A stretch of DNA of 5,904 bases from NCBI GenBank assembly GCA_026388365.1, contig JAPLJW010000189.1, positions 1 through 5,904 on the forward strand, read 5' to 3'. Position numbers and translations under genes: made by a program. The notes under the pieces were generated by a model that saw only the letters and a list, made by a program, of their open reading frames with translations, made no database searches and was not told where the DNA came from. Shown piece after piece: positions 5,081 to 5,904 of this stretch. Source of the DNA: Deltaproteobacteria bacterium. Its GTDB lineage: Bacteria > Desulfobacterota > Syntrophia > Syntrophales > UBA5619. Numbering within the stretch: the first letter of the stretch is position 1; each line of letters begins with the position of its first letter.

Positions 5081-5904
5081 GTGACCGAGACCGCACCCGC
5101 CAAAATGGGCTTTTGGGCAAGGGCAAGGAACCCCGAAGAGCGCCATCCCTTCATCGATCAGCTCGAAAAGTTCCTGAAGAACAAAACCGGTGTCGCGGGG
5201 CTCATCATTATCGTTTTTTTCACCCTGGCCGCGATCCTGGCGCCGTTGCTCACCCCGTACGACCCGAACGAAAACGCGCTCTACGACCAGCTCAAGCCCC
5301 CCGTCTGGGCGGAGGGGGGCGCGGTGAAGAACCTCCTGGGGACGGACGACATGGGCCGGGACCTGCTGACGCGGATGATCTATGGGGCTCGGGTTTCGCT
5401 GACCCTGGGGGTGGTGAGCGTGGGAATCGCCTTCCTCATCGGCTCGTTTCTGGGCGCCATCGCCGGCTATTATAAGGGCTGGCCGGACAACCTGATCATG
5501 CGGATCATGGACATCATCCTCGCCTTCCCCCACATCCTGCTGGCCATCGTGATCGTCGCCTATCTGGGGCCGGGGCTCCGGAACGCGATGATTGCGATCG
5601 GGATCATCAACATCCCCCGCTTCGCCCGGATCGTCCGGGCGTCGGTCATGGAGGAGTACGAAAAGGACTACGTCACGGCCGTCCGGGCGGTGGGCGCCGG
5701 CAACCGCCGGATCATCTTCAACGCGATCCTCCCGAACTGCCTGGCCCCGATCATCGTCCAGGCGAGTCTCGGCTTCGGCGCGGCAATCCTCGACGCGGCG
5801 GGGCTCAGCTTTCTGGGGCTCGGGGCCCAGCCCCCCATGTCGGAGTGGGGGGCGATGATCGCCCAGGGACGGCAGCTCATCCTGCGGGCCTGGTGGGTGA
5901 TGAC
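5081..5904 (+). CDS. dppC: DppC-like inner-membrane permease of the dipeptide ABC transporter, 3' end cut by the window
   Basis: Second channel subunit, partner of the DppB-like protein. Translation from GTG 5081 gives 274 residues with the frame still open at the window end; family members run near 300, so perhaps 20-30 residues are missing. The soluble N-terminal segment (1-37) is followed by a first membrane segment at about 38-57 and the family marker APLLTPYDP (54-62). The signature LGTDDMGRDLLTRMIYGARV (86-105) is diagnostic of DppC/OppC proteins. Further hydrophobic segments lie at about 106-130, 141-163, 166-178 and 218-236. The EAA loop spans about 194-224 (DYVTAVRAVGAGNRR, then LPNCLAP). 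The family-typical AGLSFLGLGAQPP (240-252) and EWGAMI (255-260) follow. No frameshift or missing motif is seen. ATPase genes of the DppD/DppF type would be expected next but are outside the window. Confidence 0.94.
   Translation, partial: MTETAPAKMGFWARARNPEERHPFIDQLEKFLKNKTGVAGLIIIVFFTLAAILAPLLTPYDPNENALYDQLKPPVWAEGGAVKNLLGTDDMGRDLLTRMIYGARVSLTLGVVSVGIAFLIGSFLGAIAGYYKGWPDNLIMRIMDIILAFPHILLAIVIVAYLGPGLRNAMIAIGIINIPRFARIVRASVMEEYEKDYVTAVRAVGAGNRRIIFNAILPNCLAPIIVQASLGFGAAILDAAGLSFLGLGAQPPMSEWGAMIAQGRQLILRAWWVM

Noticed and set aside
4793..5533. A 246-codon minus-strand open frame opposite the two permeases.
   Set aside because: Low-complexity Asp/His/Arg/Gly-rich product, opposite two well-conserved permease genes; a composition shadow.

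Overview
The window looks like ordinary chromosomal DNA of a GC-rich Gram-negative bacterium. The proteins most resemble what I would expect from a deltaproteobacterium (Desulfobacterota, for example the Syntrophales or Geobacter relatives). That guess rests on protein style and base composition only and is weak. All real genes are on the + strand. I see no mobile element, CRISPR array, tRNA or rRNA.

Layout: (1) Positions 1-618 hold the nearly complete 3' part of a short site-2 (M50) intramembrane zinc protease, with HELAH and a late LDG motif. (2) Positions 619-918 are a non-coding gap with an A-rich 13-bp direct repeat, a plausible sigma70 promoter directly after it, and a leader of about 140 nt. 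(3) Positions 919-2100 encode a cytoplasmic M20 zinc carboxypeptidase of the carboxypeptidase G2 type. (4) Positions 2101-2277 form a 177-bp gap with a foldable leader and a strong Shine-Dalgarno site. (5) Positions 2278-3936 encode a DppA-like periplasmic dipeptide-binding protein. (6) Positions 3937-4072 hold two strong tandem hairpins without a U-tract. (7) Positions 4073-5077 encode a DppB-like permease. (8) From 5081 to the window end runs a DppC-like permease, cut off perhaps 20-30 residues before its stop.

The last four genes read as one peptide-uptake unit. The binding protein captures small peptides or N-acylated amino acids in the periplasm, the two permeases form the membrane channel, and the M20 enzyme would hydrolyse the imported substrate in the cytoplasm. 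The two ATPase genes (DppD/DppF type) would be expected just downstream of the window. The twin hairpins between the binding-protein gene and the permease genes are the best-supported non-coding structure here. They fit the usual need for much more binding protein than permease.

I did not find evidence of an undescribed system. The observations worth checking are the intercistronic hairpins, the structured leader before the binding protein, the repeat next to the promoter, and the pairing of the peptidase with the transporter.
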